Below, piece after piece: positions 9,666-20,869 of a DNA stretch of 64,000 bases. Numbering within the stretch: the stretch's first letter is position 1; each line of letters opens with the position of its first letter. A program made the translations under genes and the position numbers. Under the pieces are notes generated by a model. That model had not been told where the DNA came from. It ran no database searches and saw nothing but the letters and a program-made list of their open reading frames with translations. The stretch comes from Sanguinoderma infundibulare (taxonomy: Eukaryota; Basidiomycota; Agaricomycetes; Polyporales; Polyporaceae). The stretch spans positions 1-64,000 of the forward strand of contig JAVLRN010000021.1 of assembly GCA_032821775.1 (NCBI GenBank). Direction: 5' to 3'.

Positions 9666-10466
9666 GGTATCGGCACACGATTATATGCGGGCCCTGCGTC
9701 TGGAACGGGCAACTCAAGCGGTTTGCGGAGATGATCTTTGGATCCAACCGTCAGTGTTCTCATTTGATTCAAATATATGCAGGCTTAATGTTCACTATGA
9801 TGTTTTCCGGCGCAGGGTCGGACGTTGCCTAGAGTGCATATGAGTCCGGCACGACATCCCCCGGTGGCCATGGCTGCGGGAACGCATATCAAGCGTCTGT
9901 CGCCCGATCAAACCCCGCGCGCATGGTACGCGAACGTTGTCATTCAGCGCCGCATCAACTTCTGGTCATCCGCTTCTCTGGGTCATTGCATGTTATTTTT
10001 GTTCCAGCATGTGAATGTGGATTGGAGACATCGGCAACACGAACCCCGCGCAGATGCAGCCTAACCTCCAGAACATCCACCGGATCTGGATCATTCAGTT
10101 GGTGCGCAGTGCTACTTACTTATGCGCTCTTCACAAGCACCCATGGCCTTCCCTCCGAGCGGTCCTACACGAGTTTCCATGGAGTTGCCGCCTAACACCG
10201 CAGCTGGATTTCAGCCGACTCGGACACTTCGTCACAGCGGCTCGTGTGCTTACGAACTTTGTACGTGCTTTTGCTCGATTCGAGCTATTGGTAACGACTA
10301 TTTTTCATGCACCCTTGCTCTATGCTCATGCAACCATTCGACGTGTAGCCTCGGGCCCAGCCCGCAGAACGTGTCGTATGCGCAGGCTATTGGCAATCCA
10401 CAGATGACGACTGTCCTGCCGTCGCGCAGATACAAATTGGACATTTGGGCACCATCCGCTCGACCC
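9666..10466. other. Gene-poor stretch upstream of the Tvp38-like 3' end
   Basis: I looked here for the N-terminal exons of the Tvp38-like gene and did not find them. It holds the second member of the internal duplication and several short frames, among them a plus frame with MAFPPSGP at about 10143 that is partly shared by A and B. None is recognised. Copies lie at 24474-25274, 39298-40098 and 53904-54704. Confidence 0.4.
10013..10079 (+). repeat. Internal direct duplication, copy 2
   Basis: Partner of 9133-9210, 67 bases long, with the same NPAQMQPNLQNIH frame. The source gene was not recognised. Confidence 0.7.
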
Positions 10467-10968
10467 TGCCTGGCCCGTGTTGTTCGCGAAGGCGGCTTCA
10501 AGATCGCGTTGATTGCCCGGCTGAGCGCCATCTCGGGCCATCGTGCGTCCCTTACATTTTCCGTTCTCGTTTTCGCCGCGCGCTGACATGACATGTCCCT
10601 CGGCAGTCAACATGGCGGTGTTCTCCACCTGTAGCATGGGCATTATTACGCTCTCGATGGCCGCCGTACTCTCGCTCCCAAAGCAGTTCATCACCGTCTA
10701 CCTCGGCGTTGCGCTTGAGCAGTCCGAAGACGGCAGCAGCAGCAAGTCCGATACTATCATCGAGGACGCCGTGCTCGGTGTTACGACACTCATCACGATC
10801 GGTGCCATGTGACACATCTACCACAAGGTGAATCAGGCGAAGCCGCACGTCATCTACGACCAGCGTAAGGCCCGTCAGATGAAGCTCGCGAACGTTCAGT
10901 GCAGCAGCCGCTGGCAGACTGGCAAGACGGCTCCAGCGCATGACTGCTGTTCGGTTCGCGCATGCTAG
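10467..10968 (+). pseudogene. Tvp38/TMEM64-family Golgi membrane protein, 3' part, nonsense-mutated, type A (unit 1)
   Basis: Exon 10467-10542 gives CLARVVREGGFKIALIARLSA. A 64-nt GT..AG intron follows (10543-10606), then an exon beginning NMAVFSTCSMGIITLSMAAV and continuing LPKQFITVYLGVALEQ and TIIEDAVLGVTTLITIGAM. This is the C-terminal half of the Tvp38 (SNARE-associated/VTT) family, multi-pass proteins of Golgi vesicles in fungi. In type A a TGA at 10810-10812 replaces the Trp codon of type B, ending the product before the basic cytosolic tail. The N-terminal membrane segments are absent, so the gene was captured truncated and has since decayed. Confidence 0.7.
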
Positions 10969-11031
10969 GCCTCGGCAAGTCATCATCCAAGACCCTTCGG
11001 CTGTGGATTCAGGCCACGACAAGATGTTCGT

Positions 11032-11817
11032 TCACCATTTGCTTGACCCCGGTTCCATTTGGCACGCGCGGGCCACGCCGTCCGCCTTCTTCTTGAACCC
11101 CCACGGGTTGTTGAACTGCTCCATGCTGACCTCAATGGGGATGCTCTGGTCGACGTGGGCGAGCTGGACCCACACGCCCTCGATGCTCATCCGGATCCAC
11201 ATCTTGTCCGCGATCTTGGGGTTGACATACACGACGATGTCGTCCTTGAATGGGTTGTGCGGCGCGCCGGGCCCGGGAGCAACCTCGGCGTCCTCGCCGT
11301 CGTCCAGGACCGCCGCGCCGTGCGAGTCGAGCAGGATCTGCGGCTTCTGGACGTCCGCGATCGGGTTGACCGCGTACACGGGCCATGCGGAGAGCGTGAG
11401 CTTCGCGAACTTTGCGTCCAGCTCGCGCTCGACCGCCTCAGGGTCGTGCAGCGGCGTGGGCTCGAGCGCGCCCTTCCCGCTGTTGTTGTTCTGCTTCTGC
11501 GATTGCATTGAGGGCAAGGGCACGGGTGGCATGATGACGCTCTTGATTCGCCGCGTGGATCACACAACTACGCCAGTGGTGTGCGTGAGGGGCAGCGTTG
11601 TTGGCCCGAGGAGCTTGTGGAGGACGTTGATCACTGGCCCCGACTCCCAGTCGGCCGCGGAGGTCATCGCGAGGAAGGGGTTGTCGCTGACGTCGCCTCC
11701 CCACGCACCCGCATCGGCGTCGCCCCATGAGCCGCTGGCCGCATTCGCGTCGCCCTGGCCCCACTCGCAGTCGTTTTCATGCGTGGAGGGGCCGAGGGCT
11801 TTCAGGTCCTGCTCCAT
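11032..11817 (-). pseudogene. Unidentified ORF, possibly Arb1-like, nonsense-mutated, type A (unit 1)
   Basis: This corresponds base for base in length (786 nt) to the intact type B ORF at 40664-41449. A TGA at 11560-11562 replaces two residues just after LTHTTGVV, splitting the frame into 11563-11817 and 11032-11559. The C-terminal piece keeps an in-frame ATG (codon at 11530-11532) and could still be read as 166 residues. See the type B entry for family discussion. Confidence 0.5.
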
Positions 11818-12459
11818 CATCGCGACGTCGGGCCGCCCACTCAATCTCAGCTCTATCGGTATGGCTGGACGGCACTGCAATGAGGGCGACACGCGGTTGT
11901 CACGGCTACATCGAGGTTCTGATAGGAAGGGAGCGCTTCTAACCGCTTGCTGGATGCGTGAGTTTTCTATTTGGTACCTCATCGAGTTCGCACTCATTAT
12001 TTTTGGCGGTGCTTGCGGGCACCAATAATCTGAAAGTTCACTATGGGGGTGGTCATCTCGGAAAGCGCAAAAGCGACCGGCCTGCTGTACGCCGTGTTCA
12101 ACGTCGAGGTGGCCAAGATTTACACCAATTCAGTCCTAGCCGCGTGAGATTGCAACATCTGTTCAAACATGATCCTGCATTCTCATAGCCTGTCACCTCA
12201 GCTTGAACTTCCGGCACCCTCGCGAGCCGGTCACCGCAACAATTGGTTTCCGGCAGTACAGAAGAATCCGCTTGGGTCAAAATCTGGAGATTCGCGATGA
12301 TCGTCATTTCAAACCACCTGGAAACGTGAGTATACTGCCCCATCAATTGCCTTAACCTCGGCTGACACACGGCTGGCACATCCGCAGCCCACACATGCTT
12401 TGCTGATGCGAACACAATAGGTAGTATGTGAAGTTTGTTTGTTGGTTCCCCTCGAAATT
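11818..12459. other. Gene-poor stretch with a short membrane-like ORF
   Basis: A 34-codon plus-strand frame at 12043-12147 reads MGVVISESAKATGLLYAVFN then VEVAKIYTNSVLAA and stops. It is a hydrophobic segment like the last helix of a fungal multi-pass protein and is conserved in B with one change (V to A). The frame at about 12265-12325 (LGQNLEIRDDRHFKPPGN) runs into a GTGAGT and could be an upstream exon of the ferric-reductase fragment, but I cannot confirm it. Copies lie at 26626-27267, 41450-42090 and 56056-56696. Confidence 0.3.
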
Positions 12460-13010
12460 CCCCCTTCCTCATCTTCCGTCTGCTCCAGCTCTACCCTCGT
12501 CCCCAGCTCACGCGGCGAGGGCCTCGTGCTCATGGTCAAGAAGGCGGGCGACTGGACGAACAAGCTCTACGACCTTGGCCGGTGCACCGACTACAGTGAG
12601 GCCAACGGCCTCGATTGCAGCGTCCAGGTCATCGTCGAGGGCCCCTATGCCCCGGCCACACCGTCTTCTCCGCCTTCTCCAGCATGCTCTTCGTCCCTGG
12701 CGGCTCCGGCATCACCTTCGTGCTTGCGGCGGTCCAGGACCTGATGAAGAAAGCTTGTCTGGTCCATGCAGGACCCGCCACAGCTCACGCCGCTCGTGCC
12801 CCTCTTCCAGTCACTCCTCGCGCAGTCGTACGACGCGTACGCGAACCTCCGCATCTCCGTCTTCTACACCTGCGCACCGACATCCGACAATGCACTCAAG
12901 CGCTTCGCGAACCTGCCCCTGGCCTCACGCTCTCGCCCACGCTCCTGCGCATTGGCAAGATCCTGGAGGGCATTGTCGACCGGTCCGCCGCCCTCTTCTC
13001 TGGGTGCCGC
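12460..13010 (+). pseudogene. Ferric reductase C-terminal (NAD-binding) fragment, frameshifted (unit 1)
   Basis: Collinear pieces in different plus frames spell the end of a FRE-type ferric reductase: EGLVLMVKKAGDWTNKLYDL and VQVIVEGPY (12520-12650); then, after a frameshift, HTVFSAFSSMLFVPGGSGIT and FVLAAVQDL (12655-12750), with the GGSGIT nucleotide-binding motif; then LTPLVPLFQSLLAQSYDAYA and LRISVFYT (12780-12870); then GLTLSPTLLRIGKILEGIVD (12920-12985). At least three frame changes make it a pseudogene. The membrane (haem) domain is absent. Such enzymes reduce Fe3+ at the plasma membrane using NADPH and FAD. Confidence 0.75.
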
Positions 13011-13208
13011 GGGTGCACGCGCGGTGAGGGCGGACGCAGAAGTCATTATGGTGCATTCCCATTCCTGTTTCCGGGAGGCACATTGAACGGTTCCCGCTGA
13101 CCAAATCATGCTCGTTTTACAGGTCAACGTCTTTGATTGAAACCATCAAACCCGAAACACATCGTGGCCTCTCTCGCATCCCCTCGTTAACATTCATGCT
13201 CACATCAT

Positions 13209-13775
13209 GCGTCCCCATCACTTCCGAGCACGTCCGCTCGCGCTGTCTCCCTCCCTCCGACTACGGACCATGCTCGGGCACCGCTTTCTTTACTCACGGA
13301 GCCGAGCGACTCGGAAACGACACCAACAGTGCAAGCTCGACCGGAGTGCTCCATCGACACAGTGCCAATAGACGAGGTGGAGCCTCTTGCGGCATATACG
13401 TGCCCCATCTGTTTCTCGCCGCCGTCCTACGCCACGATGACGCCGTGCGGACACGCCCTTTGTGGTGAGTGTCTGTTCACGGCGGTAAAGACGACGATCC
13501 AGCGGGGTGCATATACCCTTCCTCCGGGCGAGTGGATGATTGGCGGGATTGCCGCGAGAAGCATATCATACATCAACTCCCCGGGTCATCTCATGTGGTC
13601 GTCGGAGAGTCGGTCGCTAGGCTCGCTGGTAAGCTCAGCTTCGGAGCATCCTCTTGGAAATGTGTGCAGATGGCTTAGTCCTCATGATAGGTCGCCTGTG
13701 ACAACTGTGGAGGGTCGTTTACGCAAGGTGTGGCGCGGCCAAAGTGTCCGTCTCCCGGGGCAGGTCAATGTGTAG
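13209..13775 (+). pseudogene. Second RING-gene fragment, inverted, lacking the last zinc-ligand pair (unit 1)
   Basis: This reads on the plus strand ASPSLPSTSARAVSLPPTTD, then VPIDEVEPLAAYTCPICFSP, PCGHALCGEC and TTIQRGAYTLPPGEWMI. It is homologous to the last 115 codons of the third exon of the RING gene at 1562-1900 but in inverted orientation. After GEWMI the sequence diverges, so the CPVC pair and the GWDGRGGG ending are absent and the frame runs through unrelated sequence to a stop at 13775. A TTTTACAG acceptor at about 13104-13111 precedes it, so it could be spliced behind the ferric-reductase remnant. It is probably a pseudogene. Confidence 0.75.
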
Positions 13776-14232
13776 AAACTGGGTGAGTGGATCTTATACC
13801 AAATTTATTCTCATATCCGGCGAGTCCGGACGACGGGCGTACTAACTTCGGATGGCAGTCGGAGCGCGCATGTGGATGATGCATGCAGTCTCGTTTGGTT
13901 CGTTCGTACACCGGTGGCTGTAGGCGGGAGTGGATGCGTCGCACTGCTCAGGCCTCGGTACTGCTGCTGTATGCTGCTGTTTTTAACTTCGTGTACCGGC
14001 CGGAATGTCGGGTTTTTGTGTTTTGTGGCTAGTGAGCGGATTTTTTTCACGTACTTGGGCTCGGTTTGACTCGGATCGCAGGGGGAGGAATTTTGTCGGG
14101 AAAGTACCTGTGTATTAGAGCTCTCTTGTACATTGTGCCCCATCGTGTCCGTACGTAGACAGCTTGAGATGGCACGTCCTTCCCGCTCTCCTCTCCCTCC
14201 TGCCATCCGGACTGTATACCTACACCAGAAGT
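13776..14232. other. Gene-poor stretch before the minisatellite
   Basis: There is no gene here. The sequence from about 13990 to 14110 has T-runs. Short frames on both strands differ between A and B. The left part follows directly from the truncated RING fragment and shows no resemblance to its true 3' end. Copies lie at 28584-29040, 43407-43827 and 58013-58433. Confidence 0.4.
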
Positions 14233-14336
14233 CACCGTCCGGATTGTTCACGAAAACTCACCGTCCGGATTGTTCACCAGGACACACTGTCCGGACTATT
14301 CACAAAAACTCACCGTCTGGATTGTTCACCAGAACT
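14233..14336 (+). repeat. 26-bp minisatellite, 4 copies, type A (unit 1)
   Basis: Four contiguous 26-bp copies start with CACCGTCCGGATTGTTCAC or a close variant (CACTGTCCGGACTATTCAC, CACCGTCTGGATTGTTCAC) and end in AACT or GACA. They have no role visible in the sequence. Confidence 0.9.
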
Positions 14337-14808
14337 CTCCCTATGTCAAGCCCTTGTCCCGGTCATTCGCAGCGTGTGAAGCGGCAACGAAATATATTTG
14401 TCTGGTGATGCGACGACCTCCACCCGCCGCGTCGTCCGCACTCCCCCCTTGCGAGAAATGGCAGTAGGATGCCCATCCTCTGCTCTGGCGCAGGTCCGGC
14501 TGGGCGGAGAATTGCTGCGACCTCATAGGTCCACAGAAGCACGTCCGAGCTGCCACTTGTGCATGCCCTGAGGCATTGAAGTCGCGTTTGCCGCTTGCGC
14601 GTGCCTCGTCCGCTACCGACGACGGTTAAGCAGGCTGTCATCGCTTTGGCAACCGCAGACGTCCTGCGAGCCGAACCCTGAGCTTGAGTGGGCCGCGCGG
14701 TCGGTCACGACGCAATGGAAGAAGGAAGTCGAAGGAGAACGACGGGCACGTCCGCACATGCGTCTGTCTCCTTCTGTCACGGGCGAAGGGCGGCGTGATC
14801 GCAGGACG
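14337..14808. other. Gene-poor stretch at the right end of the unit
   Basis: No gene is recognised. This stretch holds the markers that separate A from B at unit ends: an extra CTCTG in type A near 14480, and a short A/B substitution block near 14703-14735. Copies lie at 29145-29618, 44059-44527 and 58665-59133. Confidence 0.4.
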
Positions 14809-16220
14809 ACGAACTCATCGTGTGTCTCAGAATGGACAACATCAGCACCAGCTCCCGCCGCGCGAAGCCGGACCACGCACCACCATGATAGATCGGATCC
14901 GGATCTGCACCCTCGACAGGGACCTCTAGCCGGGGCCCGATGGATGGGTGTCCAAATAGGCGCGCGTGCGCAATGCGGCCCCACGCCGTCTCGTTCGTCG
15001 TGGGCCGCCATCCCGACTCCGTCGCTCCTCGGGATGCGCCACAGAGCACAGGTTCGGAGCGAGGCTGATCTCGGTCGCCATAGTCTCATAGAGGTCGCGA
15101 CGTCCGTTGTCGGGCCGAGCAGTGGGCATCATGTCGTCTGGCAAGACCACAGCCACGGATGAACCTCACGCCATTGATGGAGCGCATTCGCAGCTATTCG
15201 TGGGGTGCGCTGCAGGGACAAAAATGATAAGGGGTGTGTCGTCGATGTCGTGCGGCAGCGCCAATTTGGTGAGGTAACCGACCGACTGACCAGGGACCGA
15301 TGGCGAGTCAGGTGTCGCGGAACGTAGTGACACCACTGTTTCAGTATCGCCGACCTTCGCCCGACCGATCCAAGCGTGCGGCGTGCGTGATGTCTATGAC
15401 CGCTGTTCGAGTTTCTTCGTGATGCTGCTAGAAGCCCAAAAGCTGTTTGGCCTGTCAAGTTGCGTTCGTGAGGAGGACCCTGCCGTCAATGATGTCCGCG
15501 GTCAGGAGCCGAACCCACGGTTCTAGACCCCTCAACCTGATCTCGTCAAGCTTCTCCCGCGTTTCCGGTGCAGATTTGACTGGACGACCTTCCAAGGAGC
15601 ACGTTGCTAGTCCAGTGACGAGCGGGGGGAACGGATACGGCCATAGGTATTTCATCCGATGATAGATACAACATTGGTTCTCGGGGAACGGTTAACGCCG
15701 AAATGTTCTTGAGGCCGCTCCACCATCGCACTCTCCCAAGTCGGCTTCTGGAGATATAGTGGGACGTTGGTACGTGACGGGCCACGGCAAATGGTGAGAA
15801 CTTACCTCACAATGATGGCATTGAGACTTTGCATCACGAGACGTGAGCTGATAACGTAGGTTTGAGAGGACGAGAGTAGAGTGGCTCAGCACGAGGCTAT
15901 GCCCCAGGCAGCGAGCCAAGCGCTAGGATCCGTTCGTGAGAGAAACGCGTTCGATAGCTTCCGGTAGACCACATTCAACAACCGTAGATGGACCGCATTG
16001 TGGTCGTAGCAGGACGCGATACATCGCCAGCGACGGATATGTACAGGGTGCGGTATGGCTCGGTGCAGCGCGCATGCCCTTGTAGCTCGAAGCTTGGAAC
16101 CGCACAGCGGAGAACGGAAAAGAAAGCTGAGATTATTGTCCCTAAAACAGGATTTTGATGATGCGAGACGGTCTTCAGAGACTAACCTTCCGAATTTGAC
16201 ATTCCGAGAACGACCGGACG

Positions 16221-17828
16221 CTACAGACTGAACACGGCTCGCGGTCTCAGGCCTATCACCCCTCCGCCCCTCCCGTCCCATCCCGGAATGGAAGCCCTGC
16301 ACACCGGGCATCTGTGTGGTGTCCCGCATCAGTGTCGCCTCTGACAGCGGCAAGCACATGAGAGCGTACCTGGCAATCATCCGCTCGCCCGGAGGAAGGG
16401 TATACGCACCCCGCTGGATCGTCGTCTTCACCGCCGTGAACAGACACTCGCCACAAAGGACGTGTCCGCACGGCGTGATCGTGGCGTAGGACGGCGGCGA
16501 GAAACAGATGGGGCACGTATACGCCGCAAGAGGCTCCACCTCGTCTATTGGCACTGTGTCGACGGAGCGCTCCGGTTGAGCTCGCACTTTCGGCGTCGTT
16601 TCTCCGTCGCTCGGCTCTGCGAGTAAAGAAAGCGGCGCCCGAGCGTGGTCCATAGTCGGAGGGAGGGAGACAGCGCGAGCGGACGTGCTCGGAAGTGATG
16701 GGGACGCGAAATTTTCGAGGAATGGAGCATCACCAGCCCTTGTGCCGGGAGTGGTGGGCGGAACACCCGTGGATGAAGACATGTCCCCAGCGGCAGCGTA
16801 CGCGCGCGACCTGGTAGAAAGTTCGTGTTCATCCATCATACGTTCGTATGCAGCTCGAGGGTCGTCTGGGAACCGGTGAGACAAACTGGCGGTCTGGGGC
16901 CTTTGCGCAGCGGGTATTTCGGCGACGCTCGGTTCTTGCGAAATGGAGGACGAGGTGCCTGGGCCACCCACCAGGACTGCAGCTTCGGGTGGGACGTATG
17001 TCGGGGACGAACCTTGGTTTGGTTTGACAGCATCGTCAGATGGTACACCTGCAACCGAACCCAGCGCTTCATATCGGGGAAGGAGTCGGAGTGTTTCATG
17101 CGTACCTGCAGCTTGCAATCCCTTCCGCTTTCCCCTGCGCCCGCCGGTTGCAGGTAGAGGGTCGTCTGACAGCCGTTCAGGCAAATCGGCGTTCTGGGGC
17201 CCAGGCGCAGTGGGCATTTCGGCAACGCTTGGTTCTTGCGAAATAGAGGACGACATTCCCGAGTCATTCACTAGGATTGCAGGTTCAGATGGGATGAGCG
17301 TCGAGGATGATGGTCTGATAGCACCGTCAGGTAGTACATCTGCAACCGAGCCTAACGCTTTCATATCATCTCAGGCTAAGGGAGGGAATGTTCATGCGTA
17401 CCTGTAGCCCGCAACGTCAATGCCCTCCTCTTTCCGTTGCGTCCACCCGTTGTGCTACTGCCTGCGACAGGGGACGCAGAGCGTCTCCGTTTCTTCCGCG
17501 CACTCGAGCTGCCCTCCCCGCGGTCTCCTTCGGCACGATGGTAGCTTGCGACCTCATCGTTTGTTCTGCTTGACCCTGCGGTGTGCGACGCCTCTTCCGA
17601 CCGGTTAATGGTATGTGCTGAAGAGCTTGCTGGATGTCTTTGAGGACTTCCGGGGTCTTCGGGGTACAGAAGCTGCTGATGACCAGTAACCGACTGCGAG
17701 CGGGAGCGAGAAGACGAGACAGCAGAAGAACGGGCTGAAGACCCTCCCCGCTGTCGACGAGGACGCAGAGACGTGTTCGAGACCGTCGTGGGTGCAGGTA
17801 GAGGCACAGCTGGAGGGGACCGAGTCAT
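16221..17828 (-). CDS. RING-finger E3 ligase, type A (unit 2)
   Basis: This copy has exons 17402-17828, 17106-17339, 16370-17048 and 16221-16311, with the same 476-residue product as unit 1. The duplicated 78-codon exon, all splice signals and all RING cysteines are intact. No residue difference from unit 1 was seen. Confidence 0.8.
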
Positions 17829-18190
17829 GTCGATATCGGATTGTCCTGGGCGGCCATCGGGCGTTAGGCAATGTAGAAGACAGATAGACTGAACCAGGAA
17901 AACGAGGAGGATGGAGAGATTCTGCCGCCGTCGGTGATGGTACCTGGTGAGAGGTAGGTGAGAGGCAACTTTCTGGCGCTACTACGCAACGGCGCTACTG
18001 CATGTCTTTGTCCAACAACCATCTCCTCCGACTGCTGGGACGTACGATGGACTCGGATCTGGTTTGAATGAAGAGCGATGGATCGTGTGTCTCGCAGCCG
18101 ATCTCTGCCCCCATCGATGCAATTCTCGACGGTGCTCCGGGCCGGGGCCGGGGCTCGAGGCATGTGTTTCTTTCTTCAGACTCGCTCTCT

Positions 18191-18412
18191 CTCGCGAACA
18201 TGGAGCTCTGGCGCTGCGACGCGTACACCCAGTTCTTCGATCACCTCGAGTCCAAGCGCGGGTTCTACTACGAGGTCCGCAAAAGCCAAGCTCGGCATCG
18301 ATCGCCCCAATCCCACTTCCAATCCCAACTCTTCTCGGCTGCTCTCCCAGCCATTCCGAGCGGGGCCCGCCCGCACTTCGTCCGTGCGCAGCCGGACGCA
18401 GGAAGATCATGA
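18191..18412 (+). pseudogene. KRE2/MNT1-type mannosyltransferase fragment (unit 2)
   Basis: This is an identical type A copy of the 28-residue GT15 scrap, with the same intron and the same early stop. Confidence 0.55.
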
Positions 18413-19538
18413 CTGGGGAGGGTCGCGTCCGTCGCCACAATACGCGTTGAAGAGGAGGTGCTCGCCTGCGGCCTTCTGCTGTTGCGCGTACGGATTCGGG
18501 GAGTCAACTAATCCCGGAGGTCGTCTTTTGTCCGGCCTGCTCGTACAGTTCTGGTGAGTGCCGCGCCTGTAAAATTGCTTCGAGACTTGGAGCAGGTTCA
18601 GATGCGTACCGGAGGAGGTCGATGGACGACCCGAAGCTGCGCGTGGCGAAATTCGAGTCTGGATCGGATGCGCGAGGTTCGTCAGTTATTGCTTGAGCAA
18701 TGTGGTGGGCGAGGGAGGGGAGGCTCGCCTATTCTTCCTCTGCGAAGATCGATGTCGCGCACGCGGTATATAATCATCTCTTCCCCGGTTTTTGGATGTG
18801 GTTCGAACATGAAGCCTGCGATAGGTGGCGTTTAAGTTGTATGCTCGTCATCAAAGGAAACGCCGCTTACCGTAGTCGTCGAGAGCGGCGTTGAGGATAG
18901 CTGTAAGAGTGTCACTGACTCAGTAGAGTCGGGGGAGTTACGAGCGCGAGCACGAGCGGTCTTCATTATGGTGGGAATGCGGTGGGTACGAAAGACGAAA
19001 CGGCCCGTCGTCTAGGTGCTTATGAGTGGTGCGCAACTGATGAAGTTCGCGCATGGGAGCATATGCTAATGTTAACGGAGGAATGATCCTTCAAAAGCGG
19101 GTCTTTGTTCACTCAAAAACGATATGACAAGAGACTGGACCAGGCTTGTCTGACGGCTGGCCACAAAGCATCGCGACATAATTATGTGACACAATCTCAG
19201 AACAGGTACATGCATACAGGCTTCCGAAACATACGCGAACGAAGAACAAGCACACCGAACAACGATGTGGTGAGCACACCTGACGATTCTATCATGCATG
19301 CTCACCGACATCGAGAACAGAAACGGAAGGAATGACCGGGCAACGGGTATCTGTGGACCCCCGTTCCTCGTCTCCCGTGAGTCGTGCTCAACCATTACAG
19401 TGTACTATGCTAATCAGAGCGCACCCCGTGCCCTACCAACCGTCTAGATAATCCTCCACGCCCCAAGTCCGGCCCCGTCCGATGCACGCTGGTTAGAATC
19501 CTCAACAACATGAGTTCGCATGCCTACAGACGACGGAG

Positions 19539-20869
19539 ATGGCATGCACTTACCCTCTGCTGCCTGGCCGGACCGAGGTCGTCTCCCGACTAGCAGACTA
19601 TGACTCCGCCGTCAACCTTCTCGTCAAGGTCGACTACTTCACCAACCGCAACTTCGTCGTGGCCGAGGACGAGCCAGGACGCAATATTCCGCAGGAGCCG
19701 GACCGTCAAGTTCACGCATGTACAGCCTCACGCCCCAGCAGCAGCAGAAGGTCGAGGATGGTGCGTTACTCCTCTCCTCACTTTCCGCGCTCACAAGGCC
19801 TCGACTAATTTACCAATACATTGGCAGCGCCCGTGGTCCGCTCGTACACCGAGTCCACCTCGTCCCAACTCACATACTACGGCTTCTTCGACCTCGCATC
19901 CTCCCTCCCGCCCAACTCCCTCTTCGCCCTCTTCCGCAACAAGGCCCCCGCCGACGGCGCGCTCTACAGGCTCGTCAGCGACCACGTCTTCCTGCACGAA
20001 TCCTCCGTCGTGTGGGAATGGCTCGAGGACATTGACGGCGCGTGGTCGATGTTCATCGACTCCGAGTTCCGCAATTCGAGCCCCACGGGCGGGGACTACG
20101 GCGGGCACACGGCCGAGAGCGCGCTGGCGGCGCTCGAGCACCAGGCTGCAGGGACGACGCTCGCGGACCGCGCCCAGTGAGTCGCATTACCTCCCGTTAG
20201 CTGTGTACGTTGCATAGCGTGCTGACGGGTACGTACATACGTTCCAGCCAAGAGCTGGCGTGGCAGCTACAGGCGGCGGAAGAACAGCGCATGAACGACT
20301 ACTACGCTCGCCAGGAGCTGGAGCGTGCGGACAGGGATCGCGCTGCTCCGGAGGTCCCGCCTTCTGTCACCAAGGCGGTCAGCGTTCAAACGTCTCCCGA
20401 CAACCCCGCACGCGACGTACCTCCCTCAAGCGGCGTTCACAACAAACACCATCCGCCGGACGCTTGCTGGGACAGCAGCGGGACAAGACCAGCAAGAGTA
20501 CGAACTGAAGCTGACAGCGGTGAATGGACAGAGCCACCGGGGACGGGGGCGAGGATGCGTCCATCTGCGACCTCACACCTCGTCCTAAATACCTCGAGAG
20601 CACTGCGGTCTTTGTCCGCCAGCCCGGGAGATCACGGGCAACGTGGATTTCGGAGAATCGGCTCCCATGTGCGGCCGACGGTCCATTTTCCTTTGCGACC
20701 GCTTGGTACGTTAACCCTGAACGCGCGCCATGCGGTATCCTTGTCGGCTAACCACTATCCAGGCCCCTGGCGACCACCGCTCATTGATCCCGCACCGTCT
20801 GTGGCGGTACGTTCGCAGATCTCCAGAGTCCCTGACGACGGAGCCAAGCGAGATGACATCTGGGGGTAG
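19539..20869 (+). pseudogene. MINDY deubiquitinase fragment, type A (unit 2)
   Basis: This is an identical copy of the unit 1 fragment, with the same frameshift, the loss of the histidine block and the read-through tail ending at 20869. Confidence 0.75.

Larger units (their letters stand above)
1..14808 (+). repeat. Macrosatellite unit 1, type A
   Basis: The first 12 bases recur at 14809, 29619, 44528 and 59134, and the intervening sequence recurs in the same order. This unit matches unit 2 at a constant offset of 14808 bases; the only differences I found are near its right end (around 14553-14580 and 14700-14730). The phase is arbitrary because no array edge is in view. Type A hallmarks are an extra RING-gene exon, a MINDY fragment lacking the catalytic-histidine motif, and stop codons in the Tvp38-like and Arb1-like frames. 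Confidence 0.97.

Noticed and set aside
10940..12028. A 362-codon plus-strand ORF opposite the Arb1-like frame
   Set aside because: It is antisense to a frame with protein-like blocks, is rich in Ser and Pro runs, is shortened in type B, and matches nothing I recognise. The opposite strand is preferred, though without proof.
14233..14336. CRISPR-like array
   Set aside because: The 26-bp copies are contiguous, without unique spacers, in a eukaryotic context.
1..14808. Helitron or DNA transposon with terminal repeats
   Set aside because: No Rep/helicase or transposase motif and no terminal inverted repeat could be found. Unit borders cannot be placed because the array fills the window.
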